A DNA stretch of 18,469 bases. Source: DATEJJ01 sp039649115 (GTDB lineage: Bacteria > Actinomycetota > Actinomycetes > Mycobacteriales > Micromonosporaceae). This document shows, one piece after another, positions 8,101-15,720 of this stretch. How positions within the stretch are numbered: the first letter of the stretch is position 1; each line of letters begins with the position of its first letter. A program made the translations under genes and the position numbers. Location of the stretch: contig JBBWZQ010000039.1 in assembly GCA_039649115.1 (NCBI GenBank), forward strand, positions 1-18,469, given 5' to 3'. The notes beneath the pieces are model-generated. The model had not been told where the DNA came from. It saw nothing but the letters and a program-made list of their open reading frames with translations, and did no database searches.

Positions 8101-11100
8101 AGCGGCAAAGTGGACCGCAGGAGCCTGCCGGACCCGCAGCCCGAGGCCGCACCCGCCGAGGTGGACCAGCCGCCGGAGGGCAACGTCGAGCGAACCGTTT
8201 CCGAGATCTGGGCCGGTACCCTCGGCACCGATCGGATCGGCAGGGACACCAGCTTCTTCGCCCGTGGCGGCCATTCACTGCTCGCCATGGAGGCGGTCCT
8301 CGCCGTGCGGGAACGGCTCGGCAAACCGGTGCCGCTGAGGCTCGTCTTCGAGGCGCCCACCCTTGCCGCCTTCGCTGCCCGCGTCGCGGCGCTGCCCGCC
8401 GCGGGGCCGGACACCGTGCCCGCCGAGCCGGTACGCCCCCGACGCCCGGGCGCTGCGGACGTCTCCGCGGCGGAGGCGCGGATCTGGTTCGCCGACCAGC
8501 TGGAACCCGGCGATCCCGCCTACAACACGCCCGTGGTCTGCCGGCTGCGCGGCGACCTCGACGTGCCCGCGCTGCGGACGGCGCTGCATGCGTTGCCGAC
8601 GGCGCACGAGGCGCTGCGCACCTGGTTCCCCTCGGCCGACGGGCGGCCCGTGCGCGTGGTCGCCGACGCGGCCGAGCTACCGGTGCGCCTCGTCGACCTC
8701 GGCCACCTCGGCGAACAGGAGCGCGCCCGGGCGCTGGAGGCGGTGCTCGCGGAGGAGACCGGCGGCCGGTTCGACCTGGCCACGGGCCCGCTGGCACGCG
8801 CCGCCGTGGTCCCGCTGGGCGCGGACGAGCTGGTGCTGGCGTTCACCCTGCACCACATCGTCGCCGACGGCTGGTCGATCACACTGCTGCTCGAAGAGCT
8901 GAGCGCCGCCTATCGCGCGGCCCTCGACCGGCGGCCCGCGGCGCTGCCCGCCCGGCTCGGCGCCGGCGACTACGCGAGCTGGCGGAATCGCCGTGCCGCC
9001 GACGCCGAGGTGCGGGCGGCGGAACTGGCGCACTGGCGTGAGCGCCTGGCCGGGATATCGGGTGCCCCTGAGCTGCCCGGCGACGCCCCGCGTGACGCCC
9101 GCGACGGCTCGGCGGGAGCGGCCCTGCCGTTCGTCGTGCCGCCGGTGACCGCCGAGCGGGTGCGGGAGGTCGCGCGGGCCGGGGGATGCACGCCGTTCAT
9201 GGTGATGCTCGCGGCGTACGCGGCCGTGCTCGCCCGCCATTGCGCCGCCGACGAGGTCATGCTGACGATGCCCGTCGCCGACCGCGGCCGCCCCGACCTC
9301 GACGGCATCGTCGGCCTGCTGCTGGACACCGCCGTCCTGCGGATCCCGGTCCGGGCCCGGGACGGCTTCCGGGTGCTGCTGGGCGAGGTGCGTACCGCGG
9401 TCCTGGACGCTCACGAGCACCGGGTGCTGCCGTTCGACCAGGTGGTCGACGCGCTCGGCCTCGACGGCGGCGCGCTGGCCCGGTACGCCGTGTCGATGGA
9501 CCCGCTTCGAGTGGGCACCATCCCGTTCGCCGACGGGATCACCCTGGACCCGGAGCCGTTCGCCCTGCGGCACTCCAAGGCCGACCTGAACGTGCTGTTC
9601 GACGACGGTGAGCGCGGGCTGGGCGGCGGGGTCGTCCACCGTACGCCACTTTTCGGCGCCGACCGCGTCCGCCGGCTGACGGGTCACCTGCTGACGCTGC
9701 TGGACGCGGCGACGCGGGCCCCGGACACCCCGCTGGCCGAGCTCGGCATGCTGACCGCCGCCGAGCGCGCGGAGCTCGTCTCGGACGGACCGCAGGCCGG
9801 CGCCACTCTCGCCCCGGCCTGCCTGCACACCCTGGTGCTCGACCAGATCGCCCGTACCCCAGAGGCGGTGGCCCTGGTCACCGGCGAGGGGGAGTGGACC
9901 TACCGGCAGCTCGGTGAGCGGGCCGCGCGCCTCGCCCGGCACCTGCGGGCGCGCGGCGTCCGGCCCGGCACGCTGGTCGGCCTCTGCCTCGGCCGGGGGC
10001 CGTCGCAGCCGGTCGCCGTGCTGGCGGTGCTGATGGCGGGAGCCGCCTATGTGCCGCTCGCCCCCGGCCACCCGCCGGCCGTACTGCGCGGCGTCCTGAC
10101 CGACAGCGGTGCGGCCTTCATCGTCACCGACCGGGCCTGGGCCGCGGCGTGCGAGGGCTCCGGCCTGCCCACCGTGGTGCTGGCCGACGAGCGGGCGGCC
10201 GTCGCCGCCCACGACTGCGGCATCCCCGGCACGGCCGCGGGGACCGACCCGGCATCCCTGGCCTACGTCGTCTACACGTCGGGCTCCACCGGCCGGCCCA
10301 AGGGGGTGCGCACGCCGCACGCAGCCGCGGCCGCCTATCTGCGCGACTACCTGGGCGGCTTCGGCCTCGGGCCGCAGGACACCGTGCTGCAGCTGGCCGG
10401 GCTGGCCTTCGACGCCTTCGTCCGTGACCTGCTCGGGCCGCTGACAGCCGGAGCCCGGGTGGTCCTGCTCGACGACGAGCGCGCCGCCGACCCGCAGGCC
10501 ATTCTCACCGCTGTCGACCGTTTCGAGGTCACCTGCATGCTGAGCGTCGTGCCGACACTGCTGCGCGCGCTGCTGTGCGCCGCCCAGGAGACCCGGCCGT
10601 CGCCAGGCGGCCGGCTGCGCCTGCTGCTGACCGCGGGCGAGGCGCTGGACCTGGCCGACTGCGCCCGAGCCGGTGAGGTGTTCGCCGGGCGGCCGGTTGT
10701 GGTCAACCAGTACGGGCCCACCGAGGCAACGATGACCACCACCAGCGCCCGGGTCACCGCGGCGTCGGGTGACAGCGGCCCCGCCCCGCTCGGCGCGCCG
10801 GTCGCCGGCGCCCGGCTGTGGATCGTCGACCGGTACGGCGACCTCGCCCCGGCAGGGGTGCCCGGCGAGGTGTGGATCGGCGGTGGACGGCTCGCCGAGG
10901 GCTACCACGGCCGGCCGGCGCTCACCGCGGAACGGTTCGTGCCCGATCCCTTCTCCGGCGTCCCGGGGGCTCGGGTGTACCGTACCGGCGACCTCGCCCG
11001 CCGGGAGGTGGACGGCACGCTGACATTCCTGGGCCGCGGCGACGACCAGGTCAAGATCCGCGGCCATCGCGTGGAGCCGGCGGGGATCGAAAGCGTGCTG

Positions 11101-12966
11101 CGTACCCTGCCGGGCGTCGAGGAGGCCGCCGTCGTACCGGTGCGGGCCGTCAGCCCGGCCGCCCCGGTTCGGCTCGTCGGCTGTGTCGCGCCCGCCACTC
11201 TGGACGCTGAGACGGTGCGGGCGATGCTGCGCGGGCTGCTGCCCGACCACCAAGTGCCCGCCGTCATCCGGGTGCTGGCCGCGTTGCCGCGCACCCCCAG
11301 CAACAAGGTGGACCGGCAGGTGCTGGCCGCGCTCGACGAGCTGGCGGAGTGCTCGGCGCCGCCGCGTACGCCCACCGAGACCTTGGTGGCCGACGTGTTC
11401 ACCGAAGTGCTCGGCGACGAGCGCGTCGACGGCCGGCCGATGGGCCGCGACGACGACTTCTTCTCCCGCGGCGGCCATTCGCTGCTCGCCGCCCGGCTGG
11501 CCGCACGGCTGCGCGTGGCCGCGGGGCGCGAGGTGCCGCTGCGGCAGGTGCTCGACCTGCGTACGGTCGCCGCGCTCGCCGCCTGGATCGACACCGCGGC
11601 ACCGGTGGCGCATGGTCACTATCCGGCGGCCAACGCCGGCGACCCTGCGGTTCAGGCCGCGCCCGGCGCCGCCGCACCGGCCGGCCTCACCCCTGGCCAG
11701 GCGGCGATCTGGTGGCACTGGCGCCGGGAGCCGGCGACCGCCGCCTACAATATCGGCTTCAACGCGCGGCTCGCCGGGCACGTCGACGACGTCGCCCTCG
11801 CGCGTGCCCTGGACATGCTCGCCGACCGGCACCCGGCGTTGCGTACCCGGTTTCCGCGCATCGGGGACGGCCCGGGCGTCGTCGTGCAACTGCGGGTGTT
11901 GCTGCCGCTGGGCCGGCACGACGTCGCGGCAGCGGCCGATCCGCGGCAGGAGGCGCTCCGGCTCGCCACCGCCGCGCTGCGGGCACCCTTCGACCTGGAG
12001 CGCGGACCGCTCGCCCGCGCCGTCCTCGTCCGCTGCGGCCCGCAGGAGCACCTTCTCGGCCTGACAGTGCATCACATCGTCGCCGACGGCTGGACGCTTT
12101 CGGTGCTCCAGCGCGACCTGGCCGGGCTCTACCGGGAACTGGCCGCTGGCCGGCTGCCCGAGCTGGCGCCCGTGTCCGGCTTCGACGCTTACGCCGCGGC
12201 GCAACTGGCCCGGCTGAAGAGTCCGGAGGCCGGGGCCGACGCGGCGTTCTGGCGGGATCGGTTGGACGGCGTACCACCGCTGCTGCCGCTGCCCACCGAT
12301 CGGCCGCGGCCGGAGCGCTGGTCGCTGGCTGGAGCGGTGGAGTTGTTCGACATCGATCCCGGCGTGGTCGCCGGGGTGCGCCGGCTCGCGGACGAGACAG
12401 GGGCCACCCCGTTCGTGGTGCTGCTGGCCGCGTTCGAGCGCTGGCTCCACCGGCTCTGCGGCGCGGACCGCTTCCTCGTCGCGGTCCCGGTGGCCAACCG
12501 GCCCGACACGGAGTCCGAACAGGTCGCCGGGCCGTTCGCGAACATCGTGCCGGTCCCCGCCGACCTGGCCGGGGATCCGACGTTCCGCGGACTCGTCACG
12601 CGCGTACGAGAGACGTTCCTGCAGGTGTGGGAGCACCGTGGCCTGCCGTACGAGGAGCTGGTAGCCGCGCACGCGGCGCCCGGCAGCGACCGGCCGCGGC
12701 TGTGCCAGGCGATGTTCGCCGTACAGAACCTGCCGGCGCCGGGGCACGACCTGGCGGGGTTACCCGCCACCCCGCTGATGGTCGATCGTGGTACCTGTCG
12801 ATATGAGTTGCACATGCGCTGCCACGAGACCACCGACGGACTGTCCGGCTGGCTGGAATACAGCACCGCACTGTTCGAGCGGCAGCCGATGCGTGAGCGG
12901 CTGCGGTGCTTCCTGGCGCTGCTGGGTCAGGCTGTCGCCGCTCCTGACGCCCGCGGGGTCTGCTGA
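5170..12966 (+). CDS. NRPS with C-A-PCP-C-A-PCP-C architecture
   Basis: This 2598-residue elongation synthetase carries two full modules plus a lone terminal C domain. C1 has an intact HHIAIDG (167-173). A1 has the YTSGSTGRPKG core (from 645) and Lys980 near its end. PCP1 has GGHS with Ser1036. C2 has HHIVADG (1228-1234). A2 has its YTSGSTGRPKG core from 1702. PCP2 has GGHS with Ser2104. C3 has HHIVADG (2301-2307), and the protein ends with it. Pocket residues read by eye for A1 are D691, D692, V695, R734, K759, A761, A784, V792, N793 (DDVRKAAVN). For A2 they are D1748, A1749, R1752, S1792, L1820, A1822, Q1847, M1855, T1856 (DARSLAQMT). Neither is a standard code I recognise; R734 plus K759 suggests an acidic side chain. 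No E, methylation or TE domain is present. In C3 the usual GxFVNT motif reads GPFANIVPV. The GTG at 5170 follows GGGGAG at 5160-5165, a rather short spacing of 4 bases. The next gene starts directly at the stop codon. Confidence 0.93.
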   Translation: MPATGADDRADKLRDLLTQRLTAARRERPSRATIERGSGPGPVAPAQERMLFIEEFEPGTSAYHLILTFRLDGPVDAAALERALYGIEQRHEVLRSVYERRDGTEMLVPREPSFVLRRTDLPGADGALEVLQAAEYGRTFDLRTGPVWRGVLARTHDMLHHLVLTVHHIAIDGWSMDILRRELAQGYAAELGRAPRPAAPAVRYADYAAWERRRLAAGGHDQQLAYWRRRLADLPPALELPADRHPPLRRTRPGGLVHDVVDADLAGAVRALAREAAATPFMVLLTCFQTLLHRYCGQSDFLVGVPVAGRTEPSTKPLIGLFVNTVVLRADCRPELTFREVLDRARADAAAAFAHQDAPFEYVVKSLPAARDLAGTPLFQVMLVWNAADQSASALGDADAVYVPCEAAGTAKFDLSLEITEVGDTYELALEYDRELWDEASAGRILDHFRTLARAALANPDRVIGRLALLGAREHELAARHAAGPVREYAGPVDLAAMVVEQVARDGDAVALVHGGEELTYRELDRRANRLAHHLRALGADPDEPVAVLLERSFDLVVAILGIVRSGAAYLPLDPEHPAGRTAGVLRDARVRLVVTHTALAGTAEAAGCVPVRLDAEHDAAQIAARLDTWTLPVALPEQLAYVFYTSGSTGRPKGVMVTHRAAHNQIRWQIGRFGIGPGETVLLKTNVTFDDSVVELFAALAGGARLVIAEPGAHRDPEYLRALMAGERVTYVRFVPTMLAALLEHGGGVPVPSLRVLKSAGEPLPPDLAARCLNEFGAELYNAYGPTETAVNVTVARCLPDDSLVTIGTPVDNVHCHVLDAELAPQPAGVPGMLYVGGVQLARGYLGRPGLTAEQFVPDPFGPPGGRLYRTGDLVRRLPDGRIEYLGRADRQVKVRGMRIELGEIESTLAEHPAVGQAVVVARDGRPGGVRLVAYVLPSLAGTPVAADLRGWLSARLPGYMVPAAFAVLTAFPLLPSGKVDRRSLPDPQPEAAPAEVDQPPEGNVERTVSEIWAGTLGTDRIGRDTSFFARGGHSLLAMEAVLAVRERLGKPVPLRLVFEAPTLAAFAARVAALPAAGPDTVPAEPVRPRRPGAADVSAAEARIWFADQLEPGDPAYNTPVVCRLRGDLDVPALRTALHALPTAHEALRTWFPSADGRPVRVVADAAELPVRLVDLGHLGEQERARALEAVLAEETGGRFDLATGPLARAAVVPLGADELVLAFTLHHIVADGWSITLLLEELSAAYRAALDRRPAALPARLGAGDYASWRNRRAADAEVRAAELAHWRERLAGISGAPELPGDAPRDARDGSAGAALPFVVPPVTAERVREVARAGGCTPFMVMLAAYAAVLARHCAADEVMLTMPVADRGRPDLDGIVGLLLDTAVLRIPVRARDGFRVLLGEVRTAVLDAHEHRVLPFDQVVDALGLDGGALARYAVSMDPLRVGTIPFADGITLDPEPFALRHSKADLNVLFDDGERGLGGGVVHRTPLFGADRVRRLTGHLLTLLDAATRAPDTPLAELGMLTAAERAELVSDGPQAGATLAPACLHTLVLDQIARTPEAVALVTGEGEWTYRQLGERAARLARHLRARGVRPGTLVGLCLGRGPSQPVAVLAVLMAGAAYVPLAPGHPPAVLRGVLTDSGAAFIVTDRAWAAACEGSGLPTVVLADERAAVAAHDCGIPGTAAGTDPASLAYVVYTSGSTGRPKGVRTPHAAAAAYLRDYLGGFGLGPQDTVLQLAGLAFDAFVRDLLGPLTAGARVVLLDDERAADPQAILTAVDRFEVTCMLSVVPTLLRALLCAAQETRPSPGGRLRLLLTAGEALDLADCARAGEVFAGRPVVVNQYGPTEATMTTTSARVTAASGDSGPAPLGAPVAGARLWIVDRYGDLAPAGVPGEVWIGGGRLAEGYHGRPALTAERFVPDPFSGVPGARVYRTGDLARREVDGTLTFLGRGDDQVKIRGHRVEPAGIESVLRTLPGVEEAAVVPVRAVSPAAPVRLVGCVAPATLDAETVRAMLRGLLPDHQVPAVIRVLAALPRTPSNKVDRQVLAALDELAECSAPPRTPTETLVADVFTEVLGDERVDGRPMGRDDDFFSRGGHSLLAARLAARLRVAAGREVPLRQVLDLRTVAALAAWIDTAAPVAHGHYPAANAGDPAVQAAPGAAAPAGLTPGQAAIWWHWRREPATAAYNIGFNARLAGHVDDVALARALDMLADRHPALRTRFPRIGDGPGVVVQLRVLLPLGRHDVAAAADPRQEALRLATAALRAPFDLERGPLARAVLVRCGPQEHLLGLTVHHIVADGWTLSVLQRDLAGLYRELAAGRLPELAPVSGFDAYAAAQLARLKSPEAGADAAFWRDRLDGVPPLLPLPTDRPRPERWSLAGAVELFDIDPGVVAGVRRLADETGATPFVVLLAAFERWLHRLCGADRFLVAVPVANRPDTESEQVAGPFANIVPVPADLAGDPTFRGLVTRVRETFLQVWEHRGLPYEELVAAHAAPGSDRPRLCQAMFAVQNLPAPGHDLAGLPATPLMVDRGTCRYELHMRCHETTDGLSGWLEYSTALFERQPMRERLRCFLALLGQAVAAPDARGVC

Positions 12967-14286
12967 GTGCGCGTCTTCAACCTGATCTGGGCCGGGCAGG
13001 CCGTCTCGCTCATCGGCACGTCGATGACGACGTTCGGCATCGGCGTGTGGGTCTTCGCCACGACCGGGTCACCGACCGCGTTCACGACCCTGATCATGGC
13101 GGGTTCGCTGCCCGGCCTGCTGACGCTGCCGTTCGCCGGTGTGATCACCGACCGCTGGGACCGGCGCCGGGTGATGCTGCTCAGCGACGTGGGCACCGCC
13201 GCCGGGCCACTGGTGCTGCTCACGCTGAACAGCGCCGGCATGCTGCAGGTGTGGCACCTCTACCTGATGGTCGCCATCAGCGCGGTCTTCAAGGCGTTCC
13301 AGTGGCCCGCGTTCTCCAGTCTCGTACCGCAACTGGTTCCCAAGGACCAGCTCAGCCGGGCCAACGGCCGGGTGGGCCTGGCCGAGGCCGGTGGCATGGT
13401 CTTCGGCGACCTCCTCGGTGGCCTGCTGTACGGCCTGAACGGCCTGAACGGCCTGCTGCTTGCCGACTTGTCCACCTTCGCCGTCGCGCTCTGCACCACG
13501 CTGATGTCGTACCGGCTGCGGCCGGCCATCCCGCCGGTCCGCCCGCAGGGCGCGCAACGGCGCCCGATCCGGTCCGAGATGGCCGAGGGCTGGCGGTTCA
13601 TCAGGCAGCGCCGCGGGCTGCTCGGCCTGCTTGTCTTCTTCGCCTTCTACAACTTGATGATGGAGATGGCGCTCGTCCTCGTCGCCCCGCTGGTGCTCAG
13701 TTCGCACCAGCCGTCGACGCTCGGCGTCATCAACGCCGTCGGCGCGGTCGGCATGATCGCCGCCAGTGGCGTCATGAGCGTCACCCGGCAGCCGCGGCAC
13801 CTCGTCCGCGCCATCCTCGCGGTCGCCGTCCTGCACGCCTTCCTGCTGTTGGGCGCCGGCGTCACCCACGGCGCCCCGGTGTTGCTGGCTATCGTCATGT
13901 TCGGCGTCCTGGCCGGCTACGCCGTGACCAACGCCGTCACCCCGACCGTCTGGCAGCGGAAGACCCCGCCGGAGGTGCAGGGACGGGTCTTCTCGATCAG
14001 GCGCCTGCTCGCCTGGTCGGCCGACCCGATCGCCTTCGGGATCGCCGGCCCACTCACCGAGTTTGTCGGCACTCCGCTGGCCAACGGGCCCCTCGCGGAC
14101 AGCGCCGGGCCGATCACCGGCTCCGGTGTCGGCGGCGGCATCGCCGTGGTGTTCCTGCTCTCCGGCGTACTGCTGCTGGTCGTGGTCGCGTGCGTACCGC
14201 GGGTGGTGCGGCGGCTGGAGCAGGAGTTGCCGGACGCCGTCGGGAAAGACGAGACGGCGTCGCCGGTCGCGGCGACGCCGTACTGA
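12967..14286 (+). CDS. MFS efflux transporter, DHA3-like
   Basis: This 439-residue membrane protein has about 12 predicted hydrophobic helices, beginning at residue 5 (NLIWAGQAVSLIGTSMT). It has the MFS signature loop GVITDRWDRRRVM after the second helix and the second-half motif TPPEVQGRVFSIRRL. Both are typical of the macrolide-efflux-like (MefA/DHA3) branch of proton-driven drug exporters. The family usually has 400-430 residues, so it appears full length. The GTG start abuts the NRPS2 stop with no gap and only a weak GGGG upstream, so translation is probably coupled to NRPS2. The likely role is export of the peptide and self-protection; this is inferred from position. A 9-base tandem repeat gives GLNGLNGLL in a loop near residue 156. 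The last coding bases form a strong hairpin. Confidence 0.9.
   Translation: MRVFNLIWAGQAVSLIGTSMTTFGIGVWVFATTGSPTAFTTLIMAGSLPGLLTLPFAGVITDRWDRRRVMLLSDVGTAAGPLVLLTLNSAGMLQVWHLYLMVAISAVFKAFQWPAFSSLVPQLVPKDQLSRANGRVGLAEAGGMVFGDLLGGLLYGLNGLNGLLLADLSTFAVALCTTLMSYRLRPAIPPVRPQGAQRRPIRSEMAEGWRFIRQRRGLLGLLVFFAFYNLMMEMALVLVAPLVLSSHQPSTLGVINAVGAVGMIAASGVMSVTRQPRHLVRAILAVAVLHAFLLLGAGVTHGAPVLLAIVMFGVLAGYAVTNAVTPTVWQRKTPPEVQGRVFSIRRLLAWSADPIAFGIAGPLTEFVGTPLANGPLADSAGPITGSGVGGGIAVVFLLSGVLLLVVVACVPRVVRRLEQELPDAVGKDETASPVAATPY
13432..13455 (+). repeat. Short 9-base tandem repeat inside the transporter gene
   Basis: GGCCTGAAC occurs twice in direct succession (13432-13440, 13441-13449) followed by a partial third copy GGCCTG. 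It encodes GLNGLNGL. The length is a multiple of three, so slippage would keep the frame. Confidence 0.8.
14254..14281. terminator. Perfect 12-bp hairpin at the convergent operon junction
   Basis: ACGGCGTCGCCG (14254-14265) and CGGCGACGCCGT (14270-14281) are exact reverse complements with a 4-base loop GTCG. The hairpin covers the last codons of the transporter and ends 2 bases before its TGA. Two operons converge here with only 11 bases between their stop codons, so a structure acting on both strands makes sense. There is no clear T-run after it (TTCTCTGCTCTC follows), so it would be a GC-rich, tail-less terminator of the kind common in actinomycetes. Confidence 0.6.
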
Positions 14287-14297
14287 GTTCTCTGCTC

Positions 14298-15707
14298 TCA
14301 CCCGCCGGCGTGGCCGAGGGTGTCCAACGGTGCGTCGGACCGTGCCGCGACCTGCCGCATGACGTCGAGGAAGCGGTCGTGCAGCCGCCGTACGGTGGTC
14401 TGCTCCAGCGTTCCGGAGCGGTACTTCCAGACCGCGATGTAGTCCGTACCGCGCCGCCCGAGGCTCACGGTGAGGTCCAGCGCCGACTTCTCCGCGAACA
14501 GCTGCCGATAGGAGACCTCCACGCCGTCGAACGTGGGCTCCGCGAAGCCGGTGTTGTCCAGCTGGAGGATGACCTGCACCAGCGGAAGCCGGCCGGGTAC
14601 CCGGGCCGGCCGGACCGCGTCGACCAGACGCTGGAAGGGCACCTCGCCGTGCGCGAAGTCGTCCAGCGCGTTCTCCCGAACACGGCGCAGCATCTGTCGG
14701 AAGGACTCTGCGGGCCGCACCAGCACCCGCATCGGCAGGGTATTGGTAAACACGCCGATGAGCTGCTCGGTCTCGGGCGACTCGCGACCGGCCACCGGCG
14801 ACCCGATGACCAGGTCCGGCCGGCCGGAGCCGCGCCACAGCGAGACCGCGAAAGCCGCGAGCAGCGCCATGTAGCCGGAGGCGCCCTCCGAGGCGCTCAC
14901 CTTCTCCAGGGCGTCGACGACGGTTCCCGGGATCCTGGCGAAGGCGGTTCCCGATCTCAGCGAGCTGTCCTGCTCGGGCGGCCGGTCGAAGGGCAGCGGC
15001 ACCGTCGTGGGTGCACCCGCGAGCCGGCGTTTCCAGTAGGACAGCCCCTGTTCCAGGCCGGCGCCGGACTGCCGTTCCCGCTGGCCAATCGAGAAGTCGG
15101 CGTACTGGATGGGCAGTTCGGGCAGCGCGGCGGGTTCGCCGGTCGCCCGGACCCGGTACAGCTGGGACAGATCCCGGTTGAGCACGCCCTCCGACCAGCC
15201 GTCGCAGGCGATGTGGTGCATCCGCAGCACGAGGTGGTGCTCGTCGTCGGCGTGACGCAGCAGCGACCACGACACCGGCGGCTCCTCGGCTAGGTCCAGC
15301 TTGCGTACCAGTTGCCCGCGCGCGAATGCCTCGACCGCTTCGACGCCGGCGCCCGCCGGCAGGTCCACCGAGGGCAGCGGGACGTCCGCCGCAGGCAGGA
15401 TACGTTGCACGAGGCCGCCCGCTCCCGGTGCGACGACCGTGCGCAGCACCTCGTGGCGGCTGGTCAGGTCGGTGACGGCACCCCGCAGTGCCGTGACGTC
15501 GAGGGATCCCCGCAGGCCGATGACGAACACGGTGCTTTCCGTGGACGTCTCGGGATCGAGCCAGTCGGACAGCCACATGCGCTCCTGGCCGAAGCTCGCC
15601 GGGATGACGCCGGGCCGCTCCGCGACGGCCTTCCGGCTCGCCGCGGCGCGGACCAGCAGCCTGCGCTCCAGGGCGATGCGCGCTGTGGAAACCGCGGTGT
15701 CATCCAC
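14298..15707 (-). CDS. Free-standing NRPS condensation domain protein
   Basis: This protein of about 469 residues is a single condensation domain of normal length with nothing attached. Seen: the opening PASFGQERMWLSDWLDP, the catalytic HHIACDG (164-170, second His intact), YADFSIGQRER, SYWKRRLAG, and the floor-loop region GVFTNTLPMRV. The overall look is that of an ordinary peptide-bond-forming (LCL-like) domain. The intact active site suggests a working enzyme joining a carrier-bound acyl group to an amine or alcohol. GTG at 15707 is preferred because a full GGAGGTGA site precedes it; GTG at 15716, overlapping the P450 stop as GTGA, is the alternative. It is the last gene of the minus-strand operon. 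Free-standing C proteins known from other pathways make amide or ester links in trans, or release the product; which of these applies here cannot be told from sequence. Confidence 0.88.
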   Translation of the reverse strand: MDDTAVSTARIALERRLLVRAAASRKAVAERPGVIPASFGQERMWLSDWLDPETSTESTVFVIGLRGSLDVTALRGAVTDLTSRHEVLRTVVAPGAGGLVQRILPAADVPLPSVDLPAGAGVEAVEAFARGQLVRKLDLAEEPPVSWSLLRHADDEHHLVLRMHHIACDGWSEGVLNRDLSQLYRVRATGEPAALPELPIQYADFSIGQRERQSGAGLEQGLSYWKRRLAGAPTTVPLPFDRPPEQDSSLRSGTAFARIPGTVVDALEKVSASEGASGYMALLAAFAVSLWRGSGRPDLVIGSPVAGRESPETEQLIGVFTNTLPMRVLVRPAESFRQMLRRVRENALDDFAHGEVPFQRLVDAVRPARVPGRLPLVQVILQLDNTGFAEPTFDGVEVSYRQLFAEKSALDLTVSLGRRGTDYIAVWKYRSGTLEQTTVRRLHDRFLDVMRQVAARSDAPLDTLGHAGG

Positions 15708-15712
15708 GCCCG

Positions 15713-15720
15713 TCACCTCC
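15713..15720 (-). promoter_or_regulatory. Full-length Shine-Dalgarno inside the P450 stop region
   Basis: On the minus strand GGAGGTGA reads from 15720 to 15713, an exact complement of the 16S rRNA tail. It is 5 bases before the GTG at 15707. Its last three bases are the P450 stop codon, so termination and re-initiation are tightly linked. An extra GGAGG at 15730-15726 could serve the alternative GTG at 15716. Confidence 0.7.

Noticed and set aside
8677..12747. Very long open frame on the minus strand (1356 codons) inside NRPS2
   Set aside because: It mirrors the NRPS coding frame in GC-rich DNA. The translated text is low-complexity GGQR/VGGD-type sequence without motifs, while the plus strand holds every NRPS core motif.
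13069..15576. Long open frame on the minus strand (835 codons) spanning the exporter and the free-standing C gene
   Set aside because: The part overlapping 14298-15576 is a different frame from the clear condensation protein, and the part over the exporter is a shadow of a well-supported MFS gene.
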